DNA of 64,000 nucleotides, taken from contig CAJOJV010000002.1 of the NCBI GenBank assembly GCA_905234995.1, forward strand, positions 1-64,000. The letters are read 5' to 3'. Positions 52,589 to 62,341 of this stretch are shown here, one piece after another; the first letter of the stretch is position 1; each line of letters opens with the position of its first letter. Source of the stretch: an uncultured Eubacterium sp. (GTDB lineage Bacteria > Bacillota > Clostridia > Oscillospirales > Acutalibacteraceae). The position numbers and the translations under genes are program-made. The notes beneath the pieces are model-generated. The model had not been told where the DNA came from. It did not search any database and worked only from the letters and a program-made list of their open reading frames with translations.

Positions 52589-53240
52589 TATGAGCACCTT
52601 CCCAAAGAGCGAGAATATTATCCATTACCTTATCGGCAGCAGCCCTGATTTCCTCCTGAGACACCTCAGTCTTATTGAGGCCGAGCTCTTCATTAGTGAG
52701 AAGCTTGCCGTAAAGCATTTTTGTTTTCTTAAAAGGCTTAACCTTGCCCTTTGCATAAATACAGGCAGGAAGCACGTCAGCGCCCGTGTTATGAGCAATA
52801 ATTGCAACGCCTGACTTTGCTTTCTGAGGCACGCCGTTTTTGTCCTTAATACGCTTACCCTCGGGGCAAAGCGCCATTACGTGACCCTCGTTAATAATCT
52901 TTTCGCCGTACTCAATTGCCTTAGCGCTGTCTCCCTTTCCCCTGTTAACCGGGAAGCCGTAAAGATGCATAATTACCCAGCCGACAACGGGATTTTTGAA
53001 AAGTTCAATCTTTGCCATAAAGTGAAGCGAAGGCATCTGCTTCGGAAGCGAAGCAAAAAGAGGGTCCGCCATACAGGTGTGATTAATTGCAACTATGTAT
53101 TTATGGTCCTTATCCTGCGGGATATTTTCAAGCCCCTCAAACTCAACGGGATAGAGCACCTTAAAAATAGGACCGATGCACTTTTTTACGAAGCCGTAAA
53201 ACTTATAATGCTTAACAACGGAATAATCAAAATCAATCAT
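52578..53240 (-). CDS. plsC: 1-acyl-sn-glycerol-3-phosphate acyltransferase
   Basis: 220-residue membrane-associated PlsC/LPLAT enzyme making phosphatidic acid. The catalytic NHTCMADP (HX4D, about residue 53) and PVNRGKGDSAKAIEYGEKI, with ALCPEGKRIKDKNG (EGxR motif, about 118), are present. Its start shares a base with the cmk stop and its stop overlaps ispH; cmk-plsC-ispH-rpsA is a common clostridial order. Confidence 0.93.
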   Translation of the reverse strand: MIDFDYSVVKHYKFYGFVKKCIGPIFKVLYPVEFEGLENIPQDKDHKYIVAINHTCMADPLFASLPKQMPSLHFMAKIELFKNPVVGWVIMHLYGFPVNRGKGDSAKAIEYGEKIINEGHVMALCPEGKRIKDKNGVPQKAKSGVAIIAHNTGADVLPACIYAKGKVKPFKKTKMLYGKLLTNEELGLNKTEVSQEEIRAAADKVMDNILALWEGAHNAD

Positions 53241-53911
53241 TACTGAAGACCTCCCTTTTCCTTAATTATGCCGATAATCAGGGCTATGCTTTCCTCAAGC
53301 GTGAGCTTTGAGGTATCCGCCATAACGGATTCCTCGGTCGGCTTAAGGGGTGCGATTTCTCTGTGGCTGTCCTGATAATCGCGCTTATTAACGTCTTCCA
53401 GAACCTCTTCAAAAATTACGCTTTCGCCCTTTTCAACAAGCTCCTTATAGCGGCGCTCTGCGCGGCATTCCGGAGAAGCGAAAAGAAAAATCTTAACCTG
53501 AGCGTCTGGCAGCACGACGGTGCCGATATCCCTGCCGTCCATAATAACGTTATTGGTGCGGGCAATGCTGCGCTGCAGCTCAAGAAGGAATGCGCGAACC
53601 TCCGGAATTTTGGAAACGTTTGAGGCGCCCATGGAGATTTCCTGAGTGCGGATTAAGGAGGAAACGTCCTCCCCGTTAAGAATTACGCACTGCGCTCCCG
53701 TTTCGTCAAATGCAAGCTCAACCTTCGTGTCCTCAAGCATTTTAATAATTTCGGCGTCATCGTCAATAACGCCGTTTCTGACTGCGTTAAGAGCCACGGC
53801 ACGGTAAAGCGCGCCGGTGTCAACGTAAATGAAGCCGAGCTCCTTTGAAGCAGCCTTTGCAATAGTGCTTTTGCCTGCGCCTGCAGGTCCGTCAATAGCA
53901 ACGTTAATCAT
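53240..53911 (-). CDS. cmk: Cytidylate kinase
   Basis: 223-residue (d)CMP kinase. The P-loop is VAIDGPAGAGKSTIAKAASKELG at the N-terminus; LYRAVALNAVRNG, RTQEISMGASNVSKIPEVR and DGRDIGTVVLPDAQVKIFL complete the NMP-binding and lid regions. Start at ATG 53911; the in-frame ATG at 53917 is too close to AAGGA. Upstream of plsC in the conserved cluster. Confidence 0.95.
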   Translation of the reverse strand: MINVAIDGPAGAGKSTIAKAASKELGFIYVDTGALYRAVALNAVRNGVIDDDAEIIKMLEDTKVELAFDETGAQCVILNGEDVSSLIRTQEISMGASNVSKIPEVRAFLLELQRSIARTNNVIMDGRDIGTVVLPDAQVKIFLFASPECRAERRYKELVEKGESVIFEEVLEDVNKRDYQDSHREIAPLKPTEESVMADTSKLTLEESIALIIGIIKEKGGLQ

Positions 53912-53960
53912 AATCATTTTTCCTTACATATTTTTTTGAAATGAAAACATTTCCGATTAA

Positions 53961-55187
53961 CTAAAATAAGTTGTTTCCGCAGAGATAGCCCGTTGAAAAG
54001 GCAATCTGCAGATTGAAGCCGCCCGTATAAGCGTCAACGTCAATAACCTCGCCTGCAAAAAAGAGGTTTGAGATGATTTTTGAATTCATCGTTTTCGGCT
54101 CAATCTCCTTAACGTCAACCCCTCCGCTTGTTATAATTGCGGCGTCAATATCATAAAACGAGGTTACGTCAAGCGAGAGATTTTTTATAAGCTCTACGAG
54201 GGAATGCCGTTCCTCTCTGGTGATTTCATTCACCTTTTTTGAAGGCTCAATTCCGCTTAAGGAAACTATAACAGGAATGAGCTTTTTTGGCAATAATTTT
54301 GAAAGCGAGTTTATAAAATCTTTATTGCTTTCCTCTGAAAAATCGCGCAGAATTCTTTTATCAAGCGCCTGAAAATCAAGCGCGGGCTTTAAATCAATGC
54401 TTATTGTGCAGGGACCGTTTTTGAAATTACGGATATGGCTTGAGGCTGAGAGAATTACGGGGCCGCTCACTCCGAAATGAGTGAACAGCATTTCGCCGAA
54501 ATCCTCATAAAGCAGCTTGCCGTTCTGATAAAGCTTAACGCCGACGTTGCGCAGGCTTAAGCCCTGCAGCCTTGTGATGAAATTATTGCTGCAGACGAGC
54601 GGCACGAGGCTGGGCTGAATTTCCGTTACGGTGTGCCCTGCCTGACGGGCAAGGATATATCCGTCTCCCGTTGAGCCCGTTGCGGGATAGCTTTTGCCGC
54701 CGGTGCAGATTGCAACGCTTGAGCATTCAAGCCTGCTGCCGTCCTCAAGAAGCACGGCTGAAATCCTGTTTTCATCAAATTCAAAGGATTTAACGGTTCC
54801 GTGAATGAACTTTACGCCCGCTGCTTTTGCATTATTAACAAGCGCATCAACGACATCAACCGCCTTATCTGATTCAGGGAAAACTCTGTTGCCCCTTTCA
54901 ATCTTCGTTTTAACGCCCAAATCCTCAAAAAAAGCGATGGTATCATACGGCATAAAGGCGGAAAAGGCAGAGTAAAGAAACCTTGGATTTTTCGGGACGA
55001 AGCCGATAAGCTCCTCCAAATCAAAGGTTGCGTTTGTAAGATTACACCTGCCCTTGCCTGAGATTAAAACCTTGCGGGCACAGCGAGGCATCTTCTCAAT
55101 TATAACGGTTTCGTTACCCTTTTTTGCGCTTTGAGCGGCTGCCATCAAGCCTGAAGCGCCGCCGCCGATGATGATTGCTTTTGACAT
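53961..55187 (-). CDS. BaiN/HI0933-family FAD-dependent oxidoreductase
   Basis: 408-residue flavoprotein. The FAD dinucleotide fold is AIIIGGGASGLMAAAQSAKKG at the N-terminus with RKVLISGKGRCNLTNA (family mark); CTGGKSYPATGSTGDGY and a C-terminal GGVDVKEIEP...LFFAGEVIDVDAYTGGFNLQIA close the FAD site. Relatives include BaiN of bile-acid dehydroxylation, but most members have no known substrate. It begins 3 nt after the ABC-F gene. Confidence 0.88.
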   Translation of the reverse strand: MSKAIIIGGGASGLMAAAQSAKKGNETVIIEKMPRCARKVLISGKGRCNLTNATFDLEELIGFVPKNPRFLYSAFSAFMPYDTIAFFEDLGVKTKIERGNRVFPESDKAVDVVDALVNNAKAAGVKFIHGTVKSFEFDENRISAVLLEDGSRLECSSVAICTGGKSYPATGSTGDGYILARQAGHTVTEIQPSLVPLVCSNNFITRLQGLSLRNVGVKLYQNGKLLYEDFGEMLFTHFGVSGPVILSASSHIRNFKNGPCTISIDLKPALDFQALDKRILRDFSEESNKDFINSLSKLLPKKLIPVIVSLSGIEPSKKVNEITREERHSLVELIKNLSLDVTSFYDIDAAIITSGGVDVKEIEPKTMNSKIISNLFFAGEVIDVDAYTGGFNLQIAFSTGYLCGNNLF

Positions 55188-55190
55188 AGT

Positions 55191-57077
55191 TTATTCCAAT
55201 TCGCTCAGCTGCTGAGAGGTTTCCTCCCACTCCTCATAAAGGGCGGAGAGAGCTTCTGATTTTTCCTCGTGCCGAGCGTTGATTTTAAGATATTCCTCAT
55301 ATGGAGGATTATTATTAAGCTGCTCGCTGAGGAGACCTATCTCCTCTTCCAAATCCTCAATTTCGCTTTCAAGACGGGACAGCTTCGTTTTCAACTTGCG
55401 CAGATTGCTTTGAGCTTCCTTTTTGAGCTTATACTCGTTAACCTTAGGCTTAGCCTCCTGCTTCTTTTCCTGAGCGGCAACGAAGCGGTGCTCTGCATAA
55501 TCGTCGTAATTGCCGAGATATTTATTAACGCCCGTGGGGGTTAACTCGAGAATTCGGGTTGCGAGCTTGTTTATAAAATATCTGTCGTGCGAAACGATGA
55601 GCATCGTGCCGCTGTAATCAAGCAGCGTGTTTTCAAGCTCCTCTCGCGAAGCGGCGTCAAGATGATTGGTGGGCTCGTCCAGCAGCAGGAAGTTATACTT
55701 GCCGAGCATTAATTTGAGCAGCGCAATTCTTGCCCTTTCGCCACCGGAGCAATCGCGCAGCGGACGATAAACCTCGTCGCCCTTGAAAAGAAAAGCCGCA
55801 AGAGCGTTGCGCACCTTGGTTTCGGTCATCGCGGGAAAGGCGGACCACACCTCTTCAATCGCGGTTTTATTCAAATCAAGCTTTGCCTGCACCTGGTCAA
55901 AATAGCCCGTGAACAGATTTGCGCCGAATTTATATCCGCCCGAGTTTTGCGTGTAATCGCCCGTAAGTATTTTCAACAGAGTTGTTTTTCCGCAGCCGTT
56001 ATCTCCGACGAGAAACACGCGTTCTCCCCTGCCGATATCAAAGCTTACGTTGCTGAAAACCTCCTTATCGCCGAAGGCTTTGCACAAATCCGTAACGGTT
56101 AAAACCTCCTCGCCCGAAACGGCTTTCGGCGTGAAATCAAAGCGGATGGTTTTCTGCTTACTGTCCGGCACGACGAGTTGCTCTTTGAGCTTTTCAAGGG
56201 TTTTTTCCTTGCTCTCCGCCGTCTTGATGCTCTTTTCTCTGTTCCACTGGCGGAAGCGGGTAATCATCTCCTCAAGGCGCTCTATCTCGCGCATATCGTT
56301 TTCGTATTTTTCCTCAATCGCTTTTTGCTCTGCCTGCTTCTTTTTCAGAAATTCGGAGTAATTGCCCTTATAGGAACGGATTTTTCCGTTTTCAAGCTCA
56401 ATGGTTTTATCGGTGATTTTATCAAGAAAATATCTGTCGTGCGAGATAACGATGAACGCCTTGTTGAAGGTTGAAAGAAAGCCCTCAAGCCATTCAACCG
56501 CGCTGATATCAAGGTGATTGGTAGGCTCGTCAAGCAGGAGCAAATCCGCCTTTGCAAGCAGCAGCTTTGCCAAAATCAGCTTTGAGCGCTGACCGCCCGA
56601 AAGCTTTGAGGTTGGCATACCGAACTCCGCTTCGGCGAAGCCTAAGCCCGTAAGTGCGGAGCGGGTTAAGCTTTTATAAGTGAGCCCGCCGTTTTGATTG
56701 AACTGATTTGACAGCAAATCCTGCCTTGCAATCAGCTCGGCGCTCGGGTTATTAACGAGCTCGTTGGCAATTCTTTCAAGCTCCGCTTCGGTTTCAATCA
56801 AATCCGAAAAAACGGAAATAAGCTCCTCCCACACGGTTCTGTTTTCCGAGCAGGTGTGCTGCTCCATATAGCCGAGCTTAACGTTTTTGCCGATAAAGGC
56901 ATCGCCGGCGGTAGGCTCATATGCCCCCGTTAAAATCTTAAACAGAGAGGTTTTGCCTACGCCGTTTGAGCCGATGAAGCCCACGCGGTCCTTTTCATTT
57001 ATTTCAAATGAAACGTTTGAAAACAGCGTGTTTTCACCGAAGGCAAGTGTTAAATTTTGAACGCTTACAACTGCCAT
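55191..57077 (-). CDS. ABC-F family ATPase (ribosome-associated)
   Basis: 628-residue cytoplasmic protein with two ABC domains and no membrane segment. First Walker A GSNGVGKTSLFK, signature LSGGQRSKLILAKLLL, Walker B LLLLDEPTNHLDIS; second GDNGCGKTTLLK, CSGGERARIALLKLML, LLLDEPTNHLDAAS; the linker helix pair lies about 230-310 and a C-terminal coiled coil about 545-625. ABC-F proteins act at the ribosomal E site in translation relief or antibiotic protection. Start ATG 57077, 8 nt after AAAGG. Subgroup (Uup-, EttA- or antibiotic-type) not certain; the C-terminal coiled coil favours Uup. Confidence 0.9.
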   Translation of the reverse strand: MAVVSVQNLTLAFGENTLFSNVSFEINEKDRVGFIGSNGVGKTSLFKILTGAYEPTAGDAFIGKNVKLGYMEQHTCSENRTVWEELISVFSDLIETEAELERIANELVNNPSAELIARQDLLSNQFNQNGGLTYKSLTRSALTGLGFAEAEFGMPTSKLSGGQRSKLILAKLLLAKADLLLLDEPTNHLDISAVEWLEGFLSTFNKAFIVISHDRYFLDKITDKTIELENGKIRSYKGNYSEFLKKKQAEQKAIEEKYENDMREIERLEEMITRFRQWNREKSIKTAESKEKTLEKLKEQLVVPDSKQKTIRFDFTPKAVSGEEVLTVTDLCKAFGDKEVFSNVSFDIGRGERVFLVGDNGCGKTTLLKILTGDYTQNSGGYKFGANLFTGYFDQVQAKLDLNKTAIEEVWSAFPAMTETKVRNALAAFLFKGDEVYRPLRDCSGGERARIALLKLMLGKYNFLLLDEPTNHLDAASREELENTLLDYSGTMLIVSHDRYFINKLATRILELTPTGVNKYLGNYDDYAEHRFVAAQEKKQEAKPKVNEYKLKKEAQSNLRKLKTKLSRLESEIEDLEEEIGLLSEQLNNNPPYEEYLKINARHEEKSEALSALYEEWEETSQQLSELE

Positions 57078-57194
57078 CTCATTAACCTTTAAACTAAAAA
57101 TAATTAACAGATAATATTTTACCATTTATTTACTTGAATGTGAAGAAAAATTTTGATATTATAATTACATATTTTGATAAAGAGGTTTTTTGTG

Positions 57195-58148
57195 ATGGAA
57201 ATTTTGGAATTAAAACCCGTATTCAAGGATTACATTTGGGGCGGCACAAGGCTGAAGGATGATTTCGGCTTTGAAACCGACGTTGACCCCGTTGCCGAGG
57301 GATGGATGCTTTCCTGCCATAAGGACGGCAAAAACACGATTATCGGCGGCGAGGCTGACGGCGAAACGCTTGAGGAGTATATCGAAGCAAACGGCAGAGC
57401 AAAGGTGCTCGGCGCGAACGCGGATAAATTCCCCTACTTCCCCGTTCTTATAAAGCTTATTGACGCGAAGGACAATCTTTCAATTCAGGTGCACCCCGAT
57501 AACGAATATGCCGCAAGGGTTGAGGGCGAATTCGGCAAAACCGAAATCTGGTATGTGCTTGATGCAACGGACGACGCTACGCTCGTTTACGGCTTCAAGG
57601 ATAAAATCAGCAGTGAGGAATTCAGGGCTGCGATTGAAAACAACACACTGATGGACGTGCTTAACGTGGTTAACGTTAAAAAGGGCGATTTGTTTTTCAT
57701 TGAGGCGGGCACCGTGCACGCCATCGGCAAGGGCACGCTGATTGCGGAAATTCAGCAGAACAGCAATTCCACCTACCGCGTTTACGACTACGGCAGAATC
57801 GGCAAGGACGGCAAGCCGAGAGAGCTGCACATCAAAAAGGCAGTTGACGTTTCCAAAACGGAGCCTGCAAAATACGAGATTAAGCCTTTCGGCGAGAAGG
57901 AGGAAATCAGCGGCGGCGCAAGGCAACTGCTGACGGAATGCGATTTATTCACAGTTTGGCATTATGACGTTGACGGCGAAATCACGCTCAGCGCAGACGA
58001 AAAGAGCTTTAACCACATACTTGTCATTGACGGCGAGGGCGAAGCAGACGGCATAAAAATCAAAAAAGGCTCAAGCCTTTTCGTGCCTGCAAATTACGGA
58101 AATTACAGAATTAGCGGAAGCTGCGAAATTATCGTGACAAAAATTTAA
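57195..58148 (+). CDS. manA: Mannose-6-phosphate isomerase, class I
   Basis: 317-residue zinc enzyme interconverting mannose-6-phosphate and fructose-6-phosphate. KPVFKDYIWGGTRLKDDFGF opens the cupin domain; zinc and active-site parts are LSIQVHPDNEYA (about 96-107), EIWYVLDA and the FFIEAGTVHAIGKGTLIAEIQ segment; STYRVYDYGR carries the catalytic arginine. It is the short Firmicutes form (about 315 residues). Start at ATG 57195, 9 nt after GAGG. Divergent from the ABC-F gene; followed by a strong terminator. Confidence 0.93.
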   Translation: MEILELKPVFKDYIWGGTRLKDDFGFETDVDPVAEGWMLSCHKDGKNTIIGGEADGETLEEYIEANGRAKVLGANADKFPYFPVLIKLIDAKDNLSIQVHPDNEYAARVEGEFGKTEIWYVLDATDDATLVYGFKDKISSEEFRAAIENNTLMDVLNVVNVKKGDLFFIEAGTVHAIGKGTLIAEIQQNSNSTYRVYDYGRIGKDGKPRELHIKKAVDVSKTEPAKYEIKPFGEKEEISGGARQLLTECDLFTVWHYDVDGEITLSADEKSFNHILVIDGEGEADGIKIKKGSSLFVPANYGNYRISGSCEIIVTKI

Positions 58149-58164
58149 AATTAACAATGAATAA

Positions 58165-58203
58165 AAAGTCGTTAGTATGGCAATCATACTAACGACTTTA
58201 TTT
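58165..58203 (+). terminator. Terminator after manA
   Basis: AAAGTCGTTAGTATG (58165-58179) and CATACTAACGACTTT (58185-58199) make a 15-bp perfect stem with loop GCAAT, followed by ATTTTAT. Confidence 0.93.
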
Positions 58204-58219
58204 TATGGAGATGATTTAA

Positions 58220-58426
58220 TTGAAAATAGCAAATCGAGTTGCGCTGGTGCTTGCGATTATCGGCGGCATTAACTGGGGACTTATCGGGCTTTTCAAGTTT
58301 GATTTGGTTGCCTGGATTTTCGGCGGGCAGGACGCAGTGCTTGCAAGGATTATCTATGCCCTTGTCGGTCTTGCGGCGGTATGGTGCATCAGCCTGTTTT
58401 TCACTCACGATATGATTGAGGAATGA
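58220..58426 (+). CDS. DUF378 (YuzA-like) small membrane protein
   Basis: 68-residue protein of the DUF378 family: two hydrophobic helices (VALVLAIIGGINWGLIGLF and IIYALVGLAAVWCISLFF) with the conserved GGINWGLIGLF motif, and an acidic C-terminus. Start TTG 58220 with GGAG 9 nt upstream. No function is known. It stands alone between the manA terminator and the convergent sigE gene. Confidence 0.87.
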   Translation: MKIANRVALVLAIIGGINWGLIGLFKFDLVAWIFGGQDAVLARIIYALVGLAAVWCISLFFTHDMIEE

Positions 58427-58454
58427 TTAAAGGGCGGTTTTCTGCCCTACATAT

Positions 58455-59150
58455 TTAAACAAATTCGCGCTGCATTTGGGTGCGGATTTTTTCAATTATG
58501 CGCTTTTCAAGGCGGGAAATATAGCTTTGCGAAATGCCCATTTCATCCGCAAGCTCCTTTTGCGTGTGCTCCTGCTCGCCGAGAATGCCGAAGCGCTTTT
58601 TCATCAGCTCCCTTTCCTTTTCGGGAAGGGAGTGAATTATTTTTAAAAGCAGTGCCTTTTCATCGCTGTATTCAATATCCATTGAGATTTCATCCGGCTC
58701 GCTGCCGAGCACGTCGCGCAGGGTTAGCTCGTTGCCGTCCCAATCAATGCTGAGGGGCTCGTCAAAGCTGAGCTCAAATTTTGCATTGCCGACCTTGCGC
58801 AGATACATCAGAATTTCATTTTCAATGCAGCGGGAGGCATAGGTTGCAAGTTTGATGTTTTTATCCGGATTAAAGGTTTTAACGGCTTTCATCAGCCCTA
58901 TCGTGCCGATTGAAACTAAATCCTCCGTTGAGGCGGTTGCGCTTTCAAACTTCTTTGCGATATAGACCACAAGGCGCAGATTATGAGTAATCAGCAGCTC
59001 CCTGTGCGTTTCATCGCCCGCGCGCAGCTCTGCCATAACAGTTTCCTCCTCTTCTTTTGTGAGCGGCGGAGGCAGGGTTTCGGGGCCGTTTATGTAATGG
59101 CATTCTTTTTTGAATAATCTTAATAAGAATTGCTTGATTTTATTTAGCAT
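58455..59150 (-). CDS. sigE: Sporulation sigma factor SigE
   Basis: 231-residue mother-cell sigma factor made as an inactive precursor. An N-terminal pro-sequence ([20 protein letters not shown], cleaved in the related Bacillus protein) is followed by region 2 ([38 protein letters not shown]) and region 4 ([32 protein letters not shown]). Start ATG 59150, 6 nt after GAGG; overlaps spoIIGA by 11 nt, whose product is the activating protease. Confidence 0.95.
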   Translation of the reverse strand: MLNKIKQFLLRLFKKECHYINGPETLPPPLTKEEEETVMAELRAGDETHRELLITHNLRLVVYIAKKFESATASTEDLVSIGTIGLMKAVKTFNPDKNIKLATYASRCIENEILMYLRKVGNAKFELSFDEPLSIDWDGNELTLRDVLGSEPDEISMDIEYSDEKALLLKIIHSLPEKERELMKKRFGILGEQEHTQKELADEMGISQSYISRLEKRIIEKIRTQMQREFV

Positions 59151-59964
59151 AGCGCACCTCATTTTCGGATAAAAGAATTGTTTGCGGATTTATTATTCCC
59201 CTGTATTCCCCACGTTTGACGTTTTCGCTTAGTGCAATATAGATGTTGCTTAGTTCGTAGCTTTTATTTGCGGTTGAAACGAGCACTTTATCAGGCTTAA
59301 ACGCCTGCAGCAGTCCCTCGCCGCCTATGCTTGAATACGGCACGACTCGGCTGCACTGTGCATTTTCAAAAAGCGATTTATCGGCAACGATTACGGGATA
59401 ATCGGAGAACGGCTCTTTCAGATTATTGCCGCTGTCTGCAAGGGCGAAAAAGCGCACCTGCTGCCCGTTATAATTAACCGTAACGCTGTAAAGCTGATTT
59501 TTTGCAAGCTTATTATTGTAAATGCGAAGCGCAACGACGGAAATCACATAAGCAATCAAAGCGGAAAGGAGCAGCGTTTTTGCACTGACGTTAAAATATA
59601 CCACCGAATTATTGATAACAACGCCCGCGGGCTGAAAAATCAGCCACAGCCCGACGACCAAACCGACGAGAATGAAATTTGCAAGAAAGAAAATTGCGGT
59701 TTCCTTTATCAGGCATTTAACGCCCTGCCAACTGAAAGCAATTAAAATTATTATTAACGCGGCGGCGAGCCTGCCGAGATAAGTTACTGCGGGCGAAAGC
59801 TCATCAACAAGAATAACGAGCGAATACGCCCCGCCGAAAAACGAGGAAAGCACCATTCGCCAGAGGCACTCGTTTCTTTTGCAGAGCTTTTCAGTAAGCT
59901 GCAGCAGCAGAAAGGTTATAAAGAAATTGATTATAAACAGCACATCGGCATAAATGATTGTCAT
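59140..59964 (-). CDS. spoIIGA: Sigma-E processing peptidase SpoIIGA
   Basis: 274-residue membrane aspartic protease that trims pro-SigE after septation. Five N-terminal helices (about 1-150; begins [21 protein letters not shown]) lead to a cytoplasmic domain with [15 protein letters not shown], in which the DSGN aspartate is the predicted catalytic residue. Start at ATG 59964, which aligns with MTIYxDVxxxxNF of known homologues. Promoter at 59983-60015 has an unusually long spacer like Bacillus spoIIG. Confidence 0.92.
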   Translation of the reverse strand: MTIIYADVLFIINFFITFLLLQLTEKLCKRNECLWRMVLSSFFGGAYSLVILVDELSPAVTYLGRLAAALIIILIAFSWQGVKCLIKETAIFFLANFILVGLVVGLWLIFQPAGVVINNSVVYFNVSAKTLLLSALIAYVISVVALRIYNNKLAKNQLYSVTVNYNGQQVRFFALADSGNNLKEPFSDYPVIVADKSLFENAQCSRVVPYSSIGGEGLLQAFKPDKVLVSTANKSYELSNIYIALSENVKRGEYRGIINPQTILLSENEVRYAK

Positions 59965-59982
59965 TCCCATCACCGCAATAAG

Positions 59983-60015
59983 ATTATATCGCGGCGAAAA
60001 CAAATAAATTGTCAA
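59983..60015 (-). promoter_or_regulatory. spoIIG promoter with long spacer
   Basis: Minus strand TTGACA (60015-60010), 21-nt spacer, TATAAT (59988-59983). Bacillus spoIIG has a similar 22-nt spacer and needs Spo0A. A 0A-box-like TGTCAAA (TGTCGAA consensus, one mismatch) lies on the plus strand over the -35 box (60010-60016). Confidence 0.68.
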
Positions 60016-60016
60016 A

Positions 60017-60052
60017 AATAAAAGCGCCCCTGAAAAAATTCGGGAGCGCTTA
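60017..60052 (-). terminator. Terminator of the ABC-GH2-cyclophilin operon
   Basis: Minus strand AAGCGCTCCCGAA pairs with the TTCAGGGGCGCTT side (one mismatch), followed by TTATTTTTG. It abuts the -35 box of spoIIG. Confidence 0.85.
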
Positions 60053-60062
60053 AAGCAATCAT

Positions 60063-60647
60063 TTATTCCGTGATTTCAATTGTTTCAATTACAACGTCGT
60101 GCACAGGCTTATCGCCCATACCGCAACGAACTGCGGCAATATTCTCAAGCGTTTTTTCACCGCTAATGAGCTGACCGAATACCGTGTGATGAAAATCAAG
60201 CCACGGCGTGCCGCCGACCTTCTTATAATTATCAATAACCTCCTCGGGATAGCCCTTATCGGTAAGCATTTCCATCTGAGAAAGGAGCGACGAGGGAACG
60301 TCCTTCGCCTGAACGATAAAGAACTGGCTTCCGTTTGTGTTCGGACCCGCGTTTGCCATTGAAAGCGCGCCGTAAAAATTGCGTGCGTCAAGCGCAAATT
60401 CATCCTCAAAGCTTTCGCCCCAGATGGATTCGCCGCCCGTGCCCGTGCCGTTCGGGTCGCCGCCCTGAATCATAAAATCCTGAATTACGCGGTGAAAAAT
60501 GAGCCCGTCATAATAGCCGTTTTTAGCGTGGGTTGTGAAATTTTCAACCGCCTTCGGAGCAACCTCCGGGAAAAGCACGAATTCCATATCGCCCATATTC
60601 GTTTTAATCAGCGCCTTAACGCCTTCCTTAATCTCTAACTGATTCAT
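60063..60647 (-). CDS. Peptidyl-prolyl cis-trans isomerase, cyclophilin type
   Basis: 194-residue cyclophilin. [53 protein letters not shown] (catalytic arginine FHRV), [19 protein letters not shown] and [13 protein letters not shown] are the fold markers; there is a 20-residue insert before [12 protein letters not shown]. No signal peptide, so it is cytoplasmic. It overlaps the GH2 gene by 4 nt (ATGA). Confidence 0.92.
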   Translation of the reverse strand: MNQLEIKEGVKALIKTNMGDMEFVLFPEVAPKAVENFTTHAKNGYYDGLIFHRVIQDFMIQGGDPNGTGTGGESIWGESFEDEFALDARNFYGALSMANAGPNTNGSQFFIVQAKDVPSSLLSQMEMLTDKGYPEEVIDNYKKVGGTPWLDFHHTVFGQLISGEKTLENIAAVRCGMGDKPVHDVVIETIEITE

Positions 60648-62341
60648 AATTTAACCCTTTCGTTTATTGCTTTTATCGTTTCCTCATCGATTTTAACGAG
60701 CTTGCGGTCATAGGTCATTATGCCGTTAAGCTCGTCCTCAACGTCCGTAAGCTGAGTATATACGGTTGCGGCAAGCCCCGTTTCAAGCTGAGGAATAATC
60801 GTTTTCTCAAACAGGCGCTTATACGCTTTTGTGAGACTTTCCTTTGAATAATAAATCTTATAGCCGAACATTTTATCGTTAAAGGTGTGCCCCTTAATGC
60901 GCAGAGAGAAGCCGCCGAATTCGGAGAGCACATAGGGCTTCTCGCCCGTTTTAACCTTAATCGGTGTGAAATAGATGTGCTTTGAAATTACGTCCGTCAC
61001 ACCCCTGTCATGCCAGCCCGAGGCTGAATCAACGGTACGGGTGCCGTCATATGCCTTTATTAAATCATACGCCTTAGCGCTGTCAAACTGCCCCCAGCCC
61101 TCGTTAAAGGGCACCCAGAGCGCGATGCACGGGCAATTATAAAGCGCGTCAAGCATTTCGCGAAGCTCCTTATAATAATTATCCCTGCACTCGACGTCCG
61201 TGCGCTTAAAGGTTTTATAATTAGTATCGTCAAGATTAACTCCGATGAACGGCAGCACGCTGATTTCGGAGCCGTACTGACCTCCGCCGTTAACCATATC
61301 CTGCCAAACGATTATGCCGTTTTTATCGCAGTAGTGATACCACAATAGCGGCTCAACCTTAATGTGCTTGCGCAGCATATTATAGCCGAGGCGCTTTGCC
61401 GTTTTCACGTCAAACTCCATAGCCTCGTTTGAGGGCGGAGTTAAGAAGCCGTCTGGGTAATACCCTTGGTCAAGAAGCCCGTTATGGAAATAGGGCTTGT
61501 TGTTAAGAAACAGCCTTTCAATTCCGTTTTCATCCTTGCCGACGGAGAATTTGCACATACCGAAATATGACTTTATGCGCTCTCCGCAGGCGGTAAATAC
61601 CACGTCGTAGAGGAACGGGCTTTCGGGCGACCACGGCTTGAAATCGGGCAGCTTAATTGTTTTTTCCCTCGTTTCGGCAACGAGCTCGCCTCCGTCATAC
61701 ACAGAGGTAACGACGTCATCAGTGCCGAAAAATTCGAAGCTGACCTGCTCTTTATCATAATCGGGCGTAATTCTAACGCGCTGCAGAAATACCTGCGGCG
61801 TGCTTTCAAGCCAGACAGTCTGCCAAATACCGCTTTGCGGGCTGTACCATATTCCGCCCCTTTTAAAGCGCTGCTTGCCGCGCGAATGCTCGCGGGTGTC
61901 GGAATAATCCTTAACGCAGACATTTAGCGTGTTTTCGCCGTCAACAAGATAATCAGTGAGCTCAAACGTAAACGGCGTGAAGCCGCCGACGTGCCTGCCG
62001 ACCTGCGCGCCGTTTAGATAAACGACCGCAATCTGATCCACCGCGCCGAAATTTATGAACACCCTGCCCTTATTAAAGCCCTCGGGCAAGGTGAATTTCC
62101 TTTCATAATGAAGAAATTCATCGGGAGTTAAAACCCTGTTAACGCCCGAAAGCGGCGCCTCGGGTGAAAACGGAACTATGATTTCCTGCGAAAACGAAGA
62201 CGGAATTTCGCCCGATTTTGTGAATTCGCAGCGCCATTTGCCGTTGAGGTTATAATAGCTGCTTCGCACGAACTGCGGACGCGGATATTCCGCAAGCGGC
62301 ATTTCCCTATTCAGTTTTTCGCCGAACTCGGTTAAGAGCAT
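60644..62341 (-). CDS. Short GH2-family glycoside hydrolase (beta-glucuronidase/galactosidase-like)
   Basis: 565-residue GH2 enzyme without the C-terminal domains of LacZ. Order: jelly-roll (residues 15-185, [12 protein letters not shown]), immunoglobulin-like (190-270), barrel with [21 protein letters not shown], acid/base in [12 protein letters not shown] (about 415) and nucleophile in VLSEFGGFS (about 474). Substrate not determinable. No signal peptide. Start shares one base with the exporter gene stop (TAATG), overlapping the cyclophilin by 4 nt. Confidence 0.88.
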   Translation of the reverse strand: MLLTEFGEKLNREMPLAEYPRPQFVRSSYYNLNGKWRCEFTKSGEIPSSFSQEIIVPFSPEAPLSGVNRVLTPDEFLHYERKFTLPEGFNKGRVFINFGAVDQIAVVYLNGAQVGRHVGGFTPFTFELTDYLVDGENTLNVCVKDYSDTREHSRGKQRFKRGGIWYSPQSGIWQTVWLESTPQVFLQRVRITPDYDKEQVSFEFFGTDDVVTSVYDGGELVAETREKTIKLPDFKPWSPESPFLYDVVFTACGERIKSYFGMCKFSVGKDENGIERLFLNNKPYFHNGLLDQGYYPDGFLTPPSNEAMEFDVKTAKRLGYNMLRKHIKVEPLLWYHYCDKNGIIVWQDMVNGGGQYGSEISVLPFIGVNLDDTNYKTFKRTDVECRDNYYKELREMLDALYNCPCIALWVPFNEGWGQFDSAKAYDLIKAYDGTRTVDSASGWHDRGVTDVISKHIYFTPIKVKTGEKPYVLSEFGGFSLRIKGHTFNDKMFGYKIYYSKESLTKAYKRLFEKTIIPQLETGLAATVYTQLTDVEDELNGIMTYDRKLVKIDEETIKAINERVKL

